Of a stretch of DNA of 42,440 nt, positions 10,100-19,299 are shown one piece after another; position 1 is the first letter of the stretch, and the number at the start of each line of letters is the position of its first letter. The position numbers and the translations under genes were made by a program. The notes beneath the pieces were generated by a model, which made no database searches, was not told where the DNA came from, and was given only the letters and a program-made list of their open reading frames with translations. Location of the stretch: the NCBI GenBank assembly GCA_007376345.1, contig VMGA01000011.1, positions 1-42,440 on the forward strand. The letters are read 5' to 3'. The DNA is from Microgenomates group bacterium Gr01-1014_16 (GTDB lineage Bacteria; Patescibacteriota; Microgenomatia; CAZETR01; Amesbacteraceae).

Positions 10100-10480
10100 C
10101 TACCATACTCGACAAATAATCTCCCCCCCCGTTTGCAGCTTTCTGGCTTTTTTATCAGACATCACGCCTTTGGGAGTCGTCAAAATATTTATTCCCAACC
10201 CCCCTAGGACTTTAGGTATTCTAGCTACGCTGCTATAAATCCTGGCCCCGGGCTTGCTCACTCTTCTGATTCCCGTCATTGCCGGCTCTTTATTCTTGTA
10301 TTTCAGCCCTACCTTGAGCGTCCTATCTTCCGCTTTCACCTTTTCTATATACCCCAACTCCGCCAATACTTCCGCCACCCGCTGTACTAAATTTGTTTTC
10401 GGTACATCCACTTCATCTAGTTTGGCCCGATAACCGTTCCTAATTCTGGTTACAAAATCTGATAGATGATCGTTTACCAT
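10100..10480 (-). CDS. rpsH: 30S ribosomal protein S8
   Basis: [20 protein letters not shown]...[12 protein letters not shown]...[20 protein letters not shown]. Confidence 0.97.
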   Translation of the reverse strand: MVNDHLSDFVTRIRNGYRAKLDEVDVPKTNLVQRVAEVLAELGYIEKVKAEDRTLKVGLKYKNKEPAMTGIRRVSKPGARIYSSVARIPKVLGGLGINILTTPKGVMSDKKARKLQTGGEIICRVW

Positions 10481-10662
10481 GATGCTTTTTTTACTCCAGG
10501 TAATTCGCCTTTATGGGCCAGTTCTCTAAAACACAACCGGCACAAGCCAAACATCCGCATATAACTTCTGGGTCTGCCGCACAACTGGCACCGGTTGCGG
10601 TATTGCCCCGGAAACTTTAAGTATCCCTTTGCTTGTTTAACTATTTTAGATGTTTTAGCCAC
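10474..10662 (-). CDS. rpsN: 30S ribosomal protein S14, zinc-type; probable GTG start at 10662 rather than ATG 10683
   Basis: [62 protein letters not shown]; conventional N-terminus begins at the GTG. Confidence 0.93.
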   Translation of the reverse strand: MAKTSKIVKQAKGYLKFPGQYRNRCQLCGRPRSYMRMFGLCRLCFRELAHKGELPGVKKASW

Positions 10663-11221
10663 TTTTCTTAAAAGGCATGCCAAGTAACTCTAATAATCGT
10701 TTGGATATTTTACTGTCTCCGCTTTGGGTAACTATAGTCATCTCCAACCCCCTGATTTTATCAATCTTGCCGTATTCAATCTCCGGAAATACAATCTGTT
10801 CCGAAATTCCCAGGGTATAGTTCCCGTTGGAATCAAAACTTTTGTCCGGTACACCTTGGAAATCCCGTACTCTCGGCAGGACAATATTGATCAGCTTTGT
10901 CAAAAAGTCATACATTCTTTTTCCTCTCAGTGTTACCGTCAAGCCGATCGGCGCCCCTTCCCGCAGCTTAAAATTAGCTATCGACTTTTTTGCTTTCGTC
11001 ACCTTAGCTTTTTGCCCGGTAATATCAGCCAACTGCGGGGCCACTTTATCAATTACCCCTTTATCATTGGCTCCTTCTTTTACTCCCATATTGACCACAG
11101 TCTTGAGGAGTCTCGGTATCGCCATCTTATTAGTAATCCCAAACTCCTCCATCAATTTGGGAACTGCGGTTTCCTGATAAACTTGTTTCAGGTTCATATT
11201 TCGTTTTTGCATTTTCGGCAA
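10655..11221 (-). CDS. rplE: 50S ribosomal protein L5
   Basis: [31 protein letters not shown]...[31 protein letters not shown]. Confidence 0.97.
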   Translation of the reverse strand: MPKMQKRNMNLKQVYQETAVPKLMEEFGITNKMAIPRLLKTVVNMGVKEGANDKGVIDKVAPQLADITGQKAKVTKAKKSIANFKLREGAPIGLTVTLRGKRMYDFLTKLINIVLPRVRDFQGVPDKSFDSNGNYTLGISEQIVFPEIEYGKIDKIRGLEMTIVTQSGDSKISKRLLELLGMPFKKSG

Positions 11222-11493
11222 ATTCTCACCTTCTTTTCATTGTTAAATTTATAGCCTACTCGCGTTTGCTGTTTGCACTTGGGGCACACTAGAGCGACGT
11301 TGCCCACCGGTAGGGGACGGGCCAGGGTCACAATTTCCCCCGGCCGGCCTTCTCCCTGCGGCTTAACATGTTTTTTATATTGGTTCACTCCGGGAACGAG
11401 TACTTTATCAATCCAAGCTCTCTCCACTTTCCCTTCCCGACCTTTATCTTTTCCAGCAGTGACTTTTACTAAATCGCCTTTTTTGATTTTCAT
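11194..11493 (-). CDS. rplX: 50S ribosomal protein L24
   Basis: [23 protein letters not shown] plus CPKC...CRKC C-terminus. Confidence 0.96.
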   Translation of the reverse strand: MKIKKGDLVKVTAGKDKGREGKVERAWIDKVLVPGVNQYKKHVKPQGEGRPGEIVTLARPLPVGNVALVCPKCKQQTRVGYKFNNEKKVRICRKCKNEI

Positions 11494-11861
11494 AATACTT
11501 CTGTCGCCAAACTGGCAATTTTGTTGTAACCTTTTTCTTTAACTTCCCTGGCCACCGGGCCAAAAATTCTGGTCCCCCTTGGATCGCCAGTCTTTGGATC
11601 TATGATCACCGCGGCGTTGTCGTCAAACCTGATGTAGCTCCCGTCTTTTCGCCCCCATTCCTTTCTGGTTCGGACGATTACCGCTTTAACTATTTCAGAA
11701 TCCTTGACCGTGCCTATTGGGTCTGCCTGATCGACCACTGCCGTTATTACATCACCTGTATAAGCAAATTTTCGCTTCCACGCCCCGGGAATATTAATCA
11801 GCCGCAGCTTTTTAGCTCCGCTATTGTCCGCGGGGATAAGAATCGATCTAAGCTGTAGCAT
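11490..11861 (-). CDS. rplN: 50S ribosomal protein L14
   Basis: [22 protein letters not shown]...[29 protein letters not shown]. Confidence 0.97.
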   Translation of the reverse strand: MLQLRSILIPADNSGAKKLRLINIPGAWKRKFAYTGDVITAVVDQADPIGTVKDSEIVKAVIVRTRKEWGRKDGSYIRFDDNAAVIIDPKTGDPRGTRIFGPVAREVKEKGYNKIASLATEVL

Positions 11862-12087
11862 TTTTAGTTATTTCAACAACTTTAAAAAATTTGGTTTTGG
11901 ACATCGGTTTAATTTCTTTCATCTTCACTGTATCTCCTAACTTAGACTTCAGCTCATCGTGAGCGTGGTATTTTTTGACTCTCCTCACGCGTTTATTGTA
12001 TTTGGGATGAGTTATTGTCCGAACCACTTCAACTACCACGGTTTTCTCCATTTTGTTCGAAATAACTTTACCGACTAATGTCTTCAT
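11848..12087 (-). CDS. rpsQ: 30S ribosomal protein S17
   Basis: [45 protein letters not shown]. Confidence 0.96.
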   Translation of the reverse strand: MKTLVGKVISNKMEKTVVVEVVRTITHPKYNKRVRRVKKYHAHDELKSKLGDTVKMKEIKPMSKTKFFKVVEITKNATA

Positions 12088-12093
12088 ATAGGC

Positions 12094-12297
12094 TTATTTT
12101 AACACAGTTAATATTCTGGCTAACTTTTTTCTCAAATTAAACACTTCTCTGACATTTCTGGTCTTTTTTACCGTTCTTTCCAACCGTATTTTGTTAATTT
12201 GTTGCCTGGTTTCCCTGGCGGACTTTTTCAGTTCCTCTGCCGTCATATCAACCAACTTTATTTCGGCTTTTGTCTTTTTTTGTGTTTTAGCGCTCAT
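12094..12297 (-). CDS. rpmC: 50S ribosomal protein L29
   Basis: [51 protein letters not shown]. Confidence 0.93.
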   Translation of the reverse strand: MSAKTQKKTKAEIKLVDMTAEELKKSARETRQQINKIRLERTVKKTRNVREVFNLRKKLARILTVLK

Positions 12298-12701
12298 AGT
12301 TTTTCCACAAATTTAACGTCAAAAGGCAATTTCGCTCCTGCCCTGGCAAACGCCGCCACGGCCGCCTCCCGGCTTACGCCCGCGATCTCAAACAACACCA
12401 ACCCCGGTCGGACTACGGCCACATACCTGTCTATATCTCCCTTTCCCGAACCCATTCTTGTCCCCGCCGCTTTTTTGGTAACTGGTTTATCCGGGAACGC
12501 TCTGATCCACACCTTGCCTCCTCTTTGGACATAGTGGGTCACTGCCTTCCTGGCCGCTTCAATCTGTCTGGCTGTCAACCAGCCTCTTCCGACCGCCTTC
12601 AAACCAAACTCACCAAAAGCAATACCGGTGCCCCTTCCAGCCTCTCCCCTCATCCGCCCTCTGAATTGTTTTCTATATTTTTGTCTTTTCGGCTGTAGCA
12701 T
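12294..12701 (-). CDS. rplP: 50S ribosomal protein L16
   Basis: [53 protein letters not shown]. Confidence 0.97.
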   Translation of the reverse strand: MLQPKRQKYRKQFRGRMRGEAGRGTGIAFGEFGLKAVGRGWLTARQIEAARKAVTHYVQRGGKVWIRAFPDKPVTKKAAGTRMGSGKGDIDRYVAVVRPGLVLFEIAGVSREAAVAAFARAGAKLPFDVKFVEKL

Positions 12702-12704
12702 ATT

Positions 12705-13364
12705 TTATGTTTTTTCTCCTCTATAAATCCAAACTTTAACTCCCACATAGCCGGATCTAGTCAACGCCGGAACCTGGGCATAATCTATGTCTGCCCGTAA
12801 TGTTTGCAACGGCAGTGATCCCAAATGATATGGCTCTCTCCGCGCTATTTCCGCCCCGTTAATCCTGCCGGCCAGTAGGACCTTGACTCCCTTCCCCCCG
12901 GACTGCATTACCCGCTCCATTGCTTTATTAGCCACTCTTCGCGGCGGCATCCGTTTTATAATCTGTTCAGCAATCCGTTTGGCCACCAAATATGCCCATA
13001 AATCGGGACTTTTGACCTCCTCAACCGGCATTTCAATTTTTGGCGTATTTTTATCTCCCGGCTTATAACCCAAAGTCAGATATATAAACTTCTTAAGTTC
13101 TTCCAATCCGGAACCCCCCCGGCCGATAACCACTCCGGGTCTAGTCACATAAATCATCACCTTCAGGCTTTTCAGAGACCTTTCAATTTCCACCCTGGCC
13201 ACTCCGGCTGCCTCGAGTCTCTTAAACAATGCCAGTCTCAATTTGACATCCTCAGCCAGATATTTGGTATACCTTGCCGGCTTGGTCGTAAACCATCGCG
13301 ACTTCCATCCGTCGGTCGGATTAATTTGTAGCCTAAATCCGATTGGGTTAATTTTTTGCCCCAT
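12705..13364 (-). CDS. rpsC: 30S ribosomal protein S3
   Basis: MGQKINPIGFRLQI...PGVVIGRGGSGLEELKK...GRINGAEIARREPYHLGSLPLQTLRADIDYA. Confidence 0.97.
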   Translation of the reverse strand: MGQKINPIGFRLQINPTDGWKSRWFTTKPARYTKYLAEDVKLRLALFKRLEAAGVARVEIERSLKSLKVMIYVTRPGVVIGRGGSGLEELKKFIYLTLGYKPGDKNTPKIEMPVEEVKSPDLWAYLVAKRIAEQIIKRMPPRRVANKAMERVMQSGGKGVKVLLAGRINGAEIARREPYHLGSLPLQTLRADIDYAQVPALTRSGYVGVKVWIYRGEKT

Positions 13365-13722
13365 TTGCCCCCTCCTTTAGCACAATTTCAATGTGAGATA
13401 ATTTTTTTCGTCTAATTCCCCTGTCAAATCTGGCACCGTGTGCGTGTACATCTGATTTTTTGGCAATCCTAGGCCCCCCCAAAATTTGGGCTGAAGCTAC
13501 TACCAAATTCGCCGGTGACATTTGAAAATTATTTTTGGCATTCCCCACCGCCTGTTGATACACATCTAAAATTGGTTTTGCCGCCCTTTGTGGCAGTAGC
13601 TTCAGCCTGGAAATAGCATCTTGGGGTGAAAGACCCCTTATGGCGTCCAGTACCAACCTCAACTTCCGTGGGCTGTTGTGTACAAAACTAGCCCTAGCTT
13701 TGACCTTTTTTGAATCTTTCAT
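13348..13722 (-). CDS. rplV: 50S ribosomal protein L22
   Basis: RASFVHNSPRKLRLVLDAIRGLSPQDAISRLKLLPQRAAKPI...HIEIVLKEG. Confidence 0.96.
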   Translation of the reverse strand: MKDSKKVKARASFVHNSPRKLRLVLDAIRGLSPQDAISRLKLLPQRAAKPILDVYQQAVGNAKNNFQMSPANLVVASAQILGGPRIAKKSDVHAHGARFDRGIRRKKLSHIEIVLKEGANGAKN

Positions 13723-13723
13723 A

Positions 13724-14014
13724 TTAAGTTTTATCCATAGTCCTCTTAACTATGGCTCCGTGGCCTTTAAAAGTTCTCGTCGGCGCAAACTCTCCCAATC
13801 TATGACCCACCATAGACTCGTTTATAAACACGTCCACGAATTTGTTGCCGGTATGTACTTGGAAAGTATGTCCCACAAACTCCGGCGGAATCTGGCTGGC
13901 CCTAGCCCACGTCTTTATCGGCCCTTTTACTTTGGCCACCTTAATCAATAATTTCTTGTCTATATATGGACCTTTTTTTGAACTTCTAGCCATATTACTT
14001 TCTTCTTTGGGCAA
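13724..14014 (-). CDS. rpsS: 30S ribosomal protein S19
   Basis: [19 protein letters not shown]...[39 protein letters not shown]-type pattern. Confidence 0.96.
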   Translation of the reverse strand: MPKEESNMARSSKKGPYIDKKLLIKVAKVKGPIKTWARASQIPPEFVGHTFQVHTGNKFVDVFINESMVGHRLGEFAPTRTFKGHGAIVKRTMDKT

Positions 14015-14819
14015 TTAACTTATTTGAATATTTGGATCTTGTCCGGGTTCTTTTTCCTCTGGCCGGCTTGCCCCACGGCGTTTTGGGGTTCATGCCCTCT
14101 CCGCTTCTTCCCTCCCCGCCGCCGTGTGGATGGCTTCTCGGATTTTGTGCGGTTCCCCGGACAGTAGGCCGGATGCCCCGATGCCGCTTTCTTCCGGCCT
14201 TGCCCCATTCTACGTTTTTCCATTCGGCGTTTCCGACTTGGCCGATGGTCGCGTACGCCTCCGGTCTGAACCGGCGTACTTCACCAGAAGGCAATTTTAC
14301 CAGAGCGTACTCATTTTCCAACCCCATTACCGTGGCCGCCGTTCCCGCGCCCCGTGCCATTTGGGCTCCTTTTCCCGGAATTATTTCCACCGCGTGTACT
14401 AGAGTACCAACAGGAATTGCCCGCAAAGGCAAGGCGTTACCGGCTGTTAAGGGGGCCGTTTCCCCGGCCGTTATTTTAGCATCTGTTGCCAATCCGTCCG
14501 GGGCTAAAATATACCTTCTCTCGCCATCGCTATATCTAACCAGCGCCAGGTTGGCTGACCGGTTCGGATCGTACTCCAACGCTTCGATTACCCCTACCAC
14601 GTCCTTTTTATCTCTTTTCCAGTCAATTTCCCGGTAATACCTCTTTTGCCTGCCTCCTTGGTGCCGCACAGTCACTTTCCCGCTGGCGCTTCTTCCCGAG
14701 TTTTTAGGCAATATCCAAGTCAGCCTTTTTTGCGGCCTGTCCCCGCTCATGTCAGAATAATCCACTGTGGACTTAAACCTCTGCCCCGGCGTCAATGGTC
14801 TGTAAATCTTCAGTCCCAT
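13995..14819 (-). CDS. rplB: 50S ribosomal protein L2
   Basis: [22 protein letters not shown]...[28 protein letters not shown]-type pattern, [30 protein letters not shown]. Confidence 0.97.
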   Translation of the reverse strand: MGLKIYRPLTPGQRFKSTVDYSDMSGDRPQKRLTWILPKNSGRSASGKVTVRHQGGRQKRYYREIDWKRDKKDVVGVIEALEYDPNRSANLALVRYSDGERRYILAPDGLATDAKITAGETAPLTAGNALPLRAIPVGTLVHAVEIIPGKGAQMARGAGTAATVMGLENEYALVKLPSGEVRRFRPEAYATIGQVGNAEWKNVEWGKAGRKRHRGIRPTVRGTAQNPRSHPHGGGEGRSGEGMNPKTPWGKPARGKRTRTRSKYSNKLIAQRRK

Positions 14820-15079
14820 AGCGAAATTTTTTGACCTTCTTTAAGTGTAACTATCGCTTTCTTCCAATCGCTTCTCACCCCCGTGTTTTGGGATTTGCCT
14901 TTTCGATATTCTTTCCCCGGCACAATCAAGGTCTGTATCTTGGTTACTTTTACCCCAAACGCCTTCTCCACTTCACCCTTAATTTGTGTTTTATTGTCTT
15001 TTATCCCCACCTCAAACGTAAACCGGCCCAGCTTGGCTTCCTTCATCGCTTTTTCGGTAATAATCGGCCTAATTAGCAT
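14810..15079 (-). CDS. rplW: 50S ribosomal protein L23
   Basis: MLIRPIITEKAMKEAKLGRFTFEVGIKDNKTQIKGEVEKAFGVKVTKIQTLIVPGKEYRKG. Confidence 0.96.
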   Translation of the reverse strand: MLIRPIITEKAMKEAKLGRFTFEVGIKDNKTQIKGEVEKAFGVKVTKIQTLIVPGKEYRKGKSQNTGVRSDWKKAIVTLKEGQKISLWD

Positions 15080-15599
15080 ATTTTTTCATTTCCTCCAAAG
15101 CTTTTGGTGTAATCATCAATTGCATATGGGCCATAATTACATAAGGGTTTAGGCTTCCGGCCGCCACTACCGTAATATTTTCCTTATTTCTTATTTCCCT
15201 TCTTATTTTTTCTTCTCCCGCCCCGATCACTACTAAAGTTCTTTTGCTCGCCTCCCCCAATTTTTCAAATACCTCCACCTTCTTTTCTTTCGCTTTTTCC
15301 GTGAGCGCTCCCAAAAGTGCCAACCGTCTCATTTTACGAGGAAGTATCAATTTATAATTTTGTCCCCCGGTCGGCCCGTGAGAAACGCCGCCCCCGACGA
15401 ACGTCGGGGCAGAATAAGCTCCATGTCTCGCCCGCCCCGTCCCTTTTTGCTTGTACATTTTGGCCGTGGTCTTGGCCACTTCGCTGCGGGTTTTGGTTTT
15501 GGCATTGGCTTTTCTTTGATTAAACAAATACACTCTCACCGCTTGAGCCAGCAAGGCCGGGGACACTTTTACGTCAAATAACCCTTTGGGCAATGTCAT
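15069..15599 (-). CDS. rplD: 50S ribosomal protein L4 (short N-terminus)
   Basis: TRSEVAKTTAKMYKQKGTGRARHGAYSAPTFVGGGVSHGPTGGQNYKLILPRKMRRLALLGALTEKA; ATGA overlap with rplC. Confidence 0.95.
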   Translation of the reverse strand: MTLPKGLFDVKVSPALLAQAVRVYLFNQRKANAKTKTRSEVAKTTAKMYKQKGTGRARHGAYSAPTFVGGGVSHGPTGGQNYKLILPRKMRRLALLGALTEKAKEKKVEVFEKLGEASKRTLVVIGAGEEKIRREIRNKENITVVAAGSLNPYVIMAHMQLMITPKALEEMKKYAN

Positions 15600-16008
15600 A
15601 TCTTTCTTACCTCCAATAGCCTGTTTTTAACTCCCGGCACGGATCCAACAACCGTAATTAAATCTGCATTAATATCTAAAATTCTCAACCCGCTTACACT
15701 TACTCTCTCATTCCCCATGTGTCCGGCCCGACGTTTCCCCTTATACACCCTGCCCGGCGTGGTCGTCGAACCGCTCGATCCTGGCGCCCTTTCTCTATCT
15801 GATTGCCCATGTGTCCGTGGCCCTCCGGCAAATCCGTATCTTTTCACCGCTCCCGCGAACCCCTTCCCCTTGCTCGTTCCGGATACCCGTACAACGTCTC
15901 CGATCTTTAATACTTCATCAATCTTAATCTCCGTCCCCGGTTCCAATTTCTCGTCCGTCCTTACCTCCCTAATCTTACCTCCAATTTAGCAAAAATAGTA
16001 TTAAGCAT
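15596..16008 (-). pseudogene. rplC: 50S ribosomal protein L3 with most of the N-terminal part missing and a frameshift
   Basis: C-part IREVRTDEKLEPGTEIKIDEVLKIGDVVRVSGTSKGKGFAGAVKRYGFAGGPRTHGQSDRERAPGSSGSTTTPGRVYKGKRRAGHMGNERV is L3; open only from 15985 without a standard ATG until 15946. ATG at 16008 gives MLNTIFAKLEVRLGR*, whose MLNTIFAK resembles an L3 N-terminus. Confidence 0.8.
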
Positions 16009-16031
16009 AAAAAAAGCGCCCGCCCAGGCGC
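16009..16031 (-). terminator. Rho-independent terminator between rpsJ and rplC
   Basis: Minus strand GCGCCTGGGCGGGCGCTTTTTTT (5-bp GC stem plus U-run). Confidence 0.7.
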
Positions 16032-16101
16032 ACTAATTTATTAATTAGCCAACCCTTACGGTACCGGAGCAATAGTTTGGCAATTCTCTCTGCCCACAGC
16101 T
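16009..16101 (-). ncRNA. Candidate ~93-nt ncRNA / rplC leader
   Basis: Bounded by promoter 16108-16136 and terminator 16009-16031; potential GCCAA...TTGGC and GGCA...TGCC pairings; no ORF. Confidence 0.5.
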
Positions 16102-16107
16102 TTCGCC

Positions 16108-16136
16108 ATTATATCAGCTTCACATCTTCACTTCAA
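16108..16136 (-). promoter_or_regulatory. Sigma70-type promoter inside the 3' end of rpsJ
   Basis: Minus strand TTGAAG-N17-TATAAT. Confidence 0.65.
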
Positions 16137-16401
16137 TATCCACTCCAGCCGGCAGATCCATATTTGATAGGGCTTCGATGGTTTTGGGGGTCGGATCGAT
16201 GATATCGATTAGTCTCTTGTGCACTAGCATCTCAAAATGTTCCCTGGCGTTTTTATCCACGTGCGGCGAAGTCGTGACCACCATCAGTTTCCGGTCGGTA
16301 GGCAAGGGGATGGGGCCAGCTACTTTGGCCCCGGTGTTTGTCGCCGTATCCAATATCTTAATGGCCGCCTCGTCGATGACGCGGTGGTCAAAACTGAGCA
16401 T
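16120..16401 (-). CDS. rpsJ: 30S ribosomal protein S10 (lacks usual N-terminal strand)
   Basis: [35 protein letters not shown]...[49 protein letters not shown]. Confidence 0.96.
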   Translation of the reverse strand: MLSFDHRVIDEAAIKILDTATNTGAKVAGPIPLPTDRKLMVVTTSPHVDKNAREHFEMLVHKRLIDIIDPTPKTIEALSNMDLPAGVDIEVKM

Positions 16402-16407
16402 TGAACA

Positions 16408-17586
16408 TTAACTAATAATTTTGGTGACTACACCCGCGCCCACAGTTTTGCCTCCTTCGCGGATGGCAAACCTTAATCCTTCTTCCATAGCTACGGGCGC
16501 AATCAATTTTACTTTAATCTTGGCGCTGTCTCCCGGCATGACCATTTCTACTCCTTCGGGCAAGGTCACTTCCCCGGTCACATCAGTCGTCCTGATATAA
16601 AATTGCGGTCGATATCCGGAGAAGAAAGACGTATGCCGTCCGCCTTCCTCCTTCTTGAGGACATAAATCTCGGCATCAAACTCTGTATGCGGCGTAATCG
16701 ACCCGGGCTTGGCCAGCACTTGGCCTCTTTCCACCTGGTCTTTTTCAATTCCGCGCAGAAGCACCCCTACGTTATCTCCAGCCTGTCCTTCATCCAGCTG
16801 TTTCCTAAACATTTCCACCCCCGTGACTACTGTGGACTTGGTCGCCTTGAGACCCACAATTTCTATTGTTTCATTTATTTTTACTCTGCCCCGCTCGATT
16901 CTGCCCGTCACTACCGTTCCCCGGCCCTTAATCGAAAACACGTCTTCCACCGGCATCAAAAACGGCTTTTCCAGCTCCCGCACCGGCGTGGGGATAAAAT
17001 CGTCTACCGCCTTCATCAGCTCCAATATCTTCTCTTCTGATTTGGCGTCTCCTTCGGTGGCCTTGAGCGCCGATCCTCTGATAATAGGAGTTTTGTCTCC
17101 AGGATAGCCGTACTTAGTCAGCAATTCTCGGACTTCCATTTCGACCAGCTCCAACAGGGATTCGTCGTCCACCATATCGCACTTATTCATAAAGACCACA
17201 ATGGCCGGAACATTGACCTGTTTAGCCAATAAAATATGTTCTCTGGTTTGGGGCATTGGACCATCTGGAGCAGAAACTACCAAAATCGCTCCGTCCATCT
17301 GGGCGGCCCCCGTAATCATGTTCTTGATGTAGTCGGCGTGTCCTGGTGCGTCGATATGTGCGTAATGCCTTTTCTCCGTTTCGTATTCCTGATGCGACAG
17401 GTTAATAGTCACTCCACGCGCCTTCTCTTCCGGTGCCGAATCGATCTCATCATATTTCTTGGCTACAGCCATTCCCTTTTTGGCCAAAACCATCGTAATT
17501 GCCGAAGTCAGAGTTGTCTTCCCATGATCCACGTGCCCAATCGTTCCGATGTTGACGTGTGGTTTGGTGCGTTGAAAAGTAGCCAT
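16408..17586 (-). CDS. tuf: Elongation factor Tu
   Basis: [29 protein letters not shown]...[34 protein letters not shown]. Confidence 0.98.
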   Translation of the reverse strand: MATFQRTKPHVNIGTIGHVDHGKTTLTSAITMVLAKKGMAVAKKYDEIDSAPEEKARGVTINLSHQEYETEKRHYAHIDAPGHADYIKNMITGAAQMDGAILVVSAPDGPMPQTREHILLAKQVNVPAIVVFMNKCDMVDDESLLELVEMEVRELLTKYGYPGDKTPIIRGSALKATEGDAKSEEKILELMKAVDDFIPTPVRELEKPFLMPVEDVFSIKGRGTVVTGRIERGRVKINETIEIVGLKATKSTVVTGVEMFRKQLDEGQAGDNVGVLLRGIEKDQVERGQVLAKPGSITPHTEFDAEIYVLKKEEGGRHTSFFSGYRPQFYIRTTDVTGEVTLPEGVEMVMPGDSAKIKVKLIAPVAMEEGLRFAIREGGKTVGAGVVTKIIS

Positions 17587-17637
17587 GTTTAAGCAAAAAG
17601 AATTTTATCCGATCTCAATTTCTTTTGCAAGTGTCAA

Positions 17638-17997
17638 TTATTTTTCACTCTTATCACTAGTTCTTTCGTTCAATATATTATTAAGTCTTTCTACTTGCTC
17701 TTCATCTAAGCGCCAAGAATCAGTAGTTTGTCTGGGATCAGGTGTACCTTGTAACCCTGATCTACCTAAGTAAACAACAGCATTTAATTTTCCGGTGGCA
17801 TCAATCCATGAACCATAAGATCCAGAAATATCTGTAGGGTCATTTCCTCGTCTAATTTTTCTATTGTCCAAGATTACTGCCGAAGCTTCTGCCTCTGGAA
17901 AACCCAATATTCTTCCCACATCTACATAACCTAAAGAGCCTTCTCGAATATTTCTGGAACCTTTGCCAGGCAAAAAACTATGTTCACCCATTTGCAA
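17638..17997 (-). CDS. Hypothetical protein
   Basis: 119-aa ORF in an accessory block, directly upstream of tuf on the same strand; no family recognised. Confidence 0.5.
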   Translation of the reverse strand: MQMGEHSFLPGKGSRNIREGSLGYVDVGRILGFPEAEASAVILDNRKIRRGNDPTDISGSYGSWIDATGKLNAVVYLGRSGLQGTPDPRQTTDSWRLDEEQVERLNNILNERTSDKSEK

Positions 17998-18009
17998 AGT
18001 TTATCATTT

Positions 18010-18723
18010 CTATAAGTTCAAATAAGGCGACTTGATTGTCTTTAATAAATCAATTTCATTTTGACAAAAAGTTAACCCAAGCTCTTTTTTAAAGTTTTCG
18101 TCAAAATTATTACTCAAACTTATTTTATCTAGATCATTATTTCCGAACTCCTCATCGTTCATCAAACAACCCGGGGTTCTATTGTGGTTCAAACCCCAAA
18201 CGTGTCCTATCTCATGTAATATCGCCGCTTCCCACAACATATCTCCAGCTTTTCCGGCTTGTACAGAATCTACTACCCCTTGTAATATCACCGCTATTCC
18301 CTCATTTACTTTTGCGTATCCCCAACTGTCCTCACCCTCTATAAATCCAGCCATTACCACTTTTAAGGCTAATCTTCCAGACTCACAGTTTTCACTCACC
18401 CTATCTCTTACCCACTTGTCAGCTGCGGCTTTGTCGGGGAAAAAATAAAGTATCTTATTTCCGGTGTCTCTGGGTGCGGCAACTTTACTTATCTTCAAAT
18501 TAACATTATTCCATCCACCGAATTTTTTAATATCTTCAATCACCAATTCCAACACCTGTTTGTTAGGATAAAAATCTTCTCGACTTATCCAGCACACGTC
18601 CAGGGTATCAGGGTTGACCGGCTGCGACTTTGAAACAGGAGGTTTGAAATAATTCAGGCTCATCCACGCCAGAAGTCCGAGTCCCACGACCAGCGCTAAC
18701 CCTCCCCACGCTCTCTCACCCAT
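18010..18723 (-). CDS. Membrane-anchored zinc metalloprotease, metzincin-like
   Basis: N-terminal TM (GGLALVVGLGLLAWMSLNYF) and AILHEIGHVWGLNHNRTPGCLMND (HExxHxxGxxH plus downstream Met). Confidence 0.75.
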   Translation of the reverse strand: MGERAWGGLALVVGLGLLAWMSLNYFKPPVSKSQPVNPDTLDVCWISREDFYPNKQVLELVIEDIKKFGGWNNVNLKISKVAAPRDTGNKILYFFPDKAAADKWVRDRVSENCESGRLALKVVMAGFIEGEDSWGYAKVNEGIAVILQGVVDSVQAGKAGDMLWEAAILHEIGHVWGLNHNRTPGCLMNDEEFGNNDLDKISLSNNFDENFKKELGLTFCQNEIDLLKTIKSPYLNL

Positions 18724-18761
18724 GGCTCTATCATACTTTACGGAAGAGGTATAATTAAGCC

Positions 18762-19073
18762 ATGAATCTTTATAAATTTTCCGTCATCGTTACTCCCACG
18801 GTCGAAGACGGAGAAACTTATTATCAAGTATCCGTCCCTGTTCTTCCGGAAGTGATTACCTGTGGCGATTCATTAGAAGAGGCTGTATATATGGCTCAAG
18901 ACGCGCTGGAACTGGTAGTTCTTTCCCGGTTGGAAGAAGGGGAGAGTATTCCTTCGGATAAAAAACCCATCCGTCTTGAAAAAGGCTCAATCCTCAAAGA
19001 GGTGTTAGTGTCAGTAGTTCACGACGTCCATTCCACCCCGGTTACCGAAAATGTCAGATTTGCCTTCGCTTAA
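18762..19073 (+). CDS. HicB-family antitoxin
   Basis: FSVIVTPTVEDGETYYQVSVPVLPEVITCGDSLEEAVYMAQDALELVV. Confidence 0.75.
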   Translation: MNLYKFSVIVTPTVEDGETYYQVSVPVLPEVITCGDSLEEAVYMAQDALELVVLSRLEEGESIPSDKKPIRLEKGSILKEVLVSVVHDVHSTPVTENVRFAFA

Positions 19074-19167
19074 ACCCCGAAGTTCCAAAGACATCCGTAC
19101 CGGAACTCTTCACTCAATAATCCGGCAATCCGGATTAACTCTTGATGAATTCCTCTCCAAACGCTAA
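19051..19167 (+). pseudogene. HicA-family toxin remnant, core missing
   Basis: MSDLPSLKPRSSKDIRTGTLHSIIRQSGLTLDEFLSKR*: HicA N-terminus (LPSLKPR) joined directly to the C-terminus (SKDIxxGTLxSIIRQxGLTxxEFL); the GSHxxxRH segment is absent. Confidence 0.8.
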
Positions 19168-19252
19168 ATTCCCCTTGCCAATCCCGAAAAGATTTTATAC
19201 ACTCTACTTCCAGGGGCCACCATGACACCTGGACCAAAAAATTATTTCTATC

Positions 19253-19276
19253 AAGAGCCGAGAGGCTCTTTTTTTT
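19253..19276 (+). terminator. Intrinsic terminator / attenuator hairpin
   Basis: AAGAGCC-GAGA-GGCTCTTTTTTTT. Confidence 0.75.
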
Positions 19277-19299
19277 GACCCCGGAAAGGAGGTGAAATT

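Noticed and set aside
14032-14637. 201-aa plus-strand ORF antisense to rplB
   Set aside because: Overlaps an unambiguous L2 gene; composition is typical of an antisense frame.
15392-15409. Perfect inverted repeat CCCCGACG-AA-CGTCGGGG inside rplD
   Set aside because: It encodes the normal SAPTFVGGG stretch of L4 with no insertion, so it can be explained by coding sequence; not promoted without genome-wide copy counts.
15596-16008. Programmed -1 frameshift joining MLNTIFAK to the rplC body
   Set aside because: No convincing slippery heptamer, and a frameshift would still leave ~80 conserved L3 residues missing.
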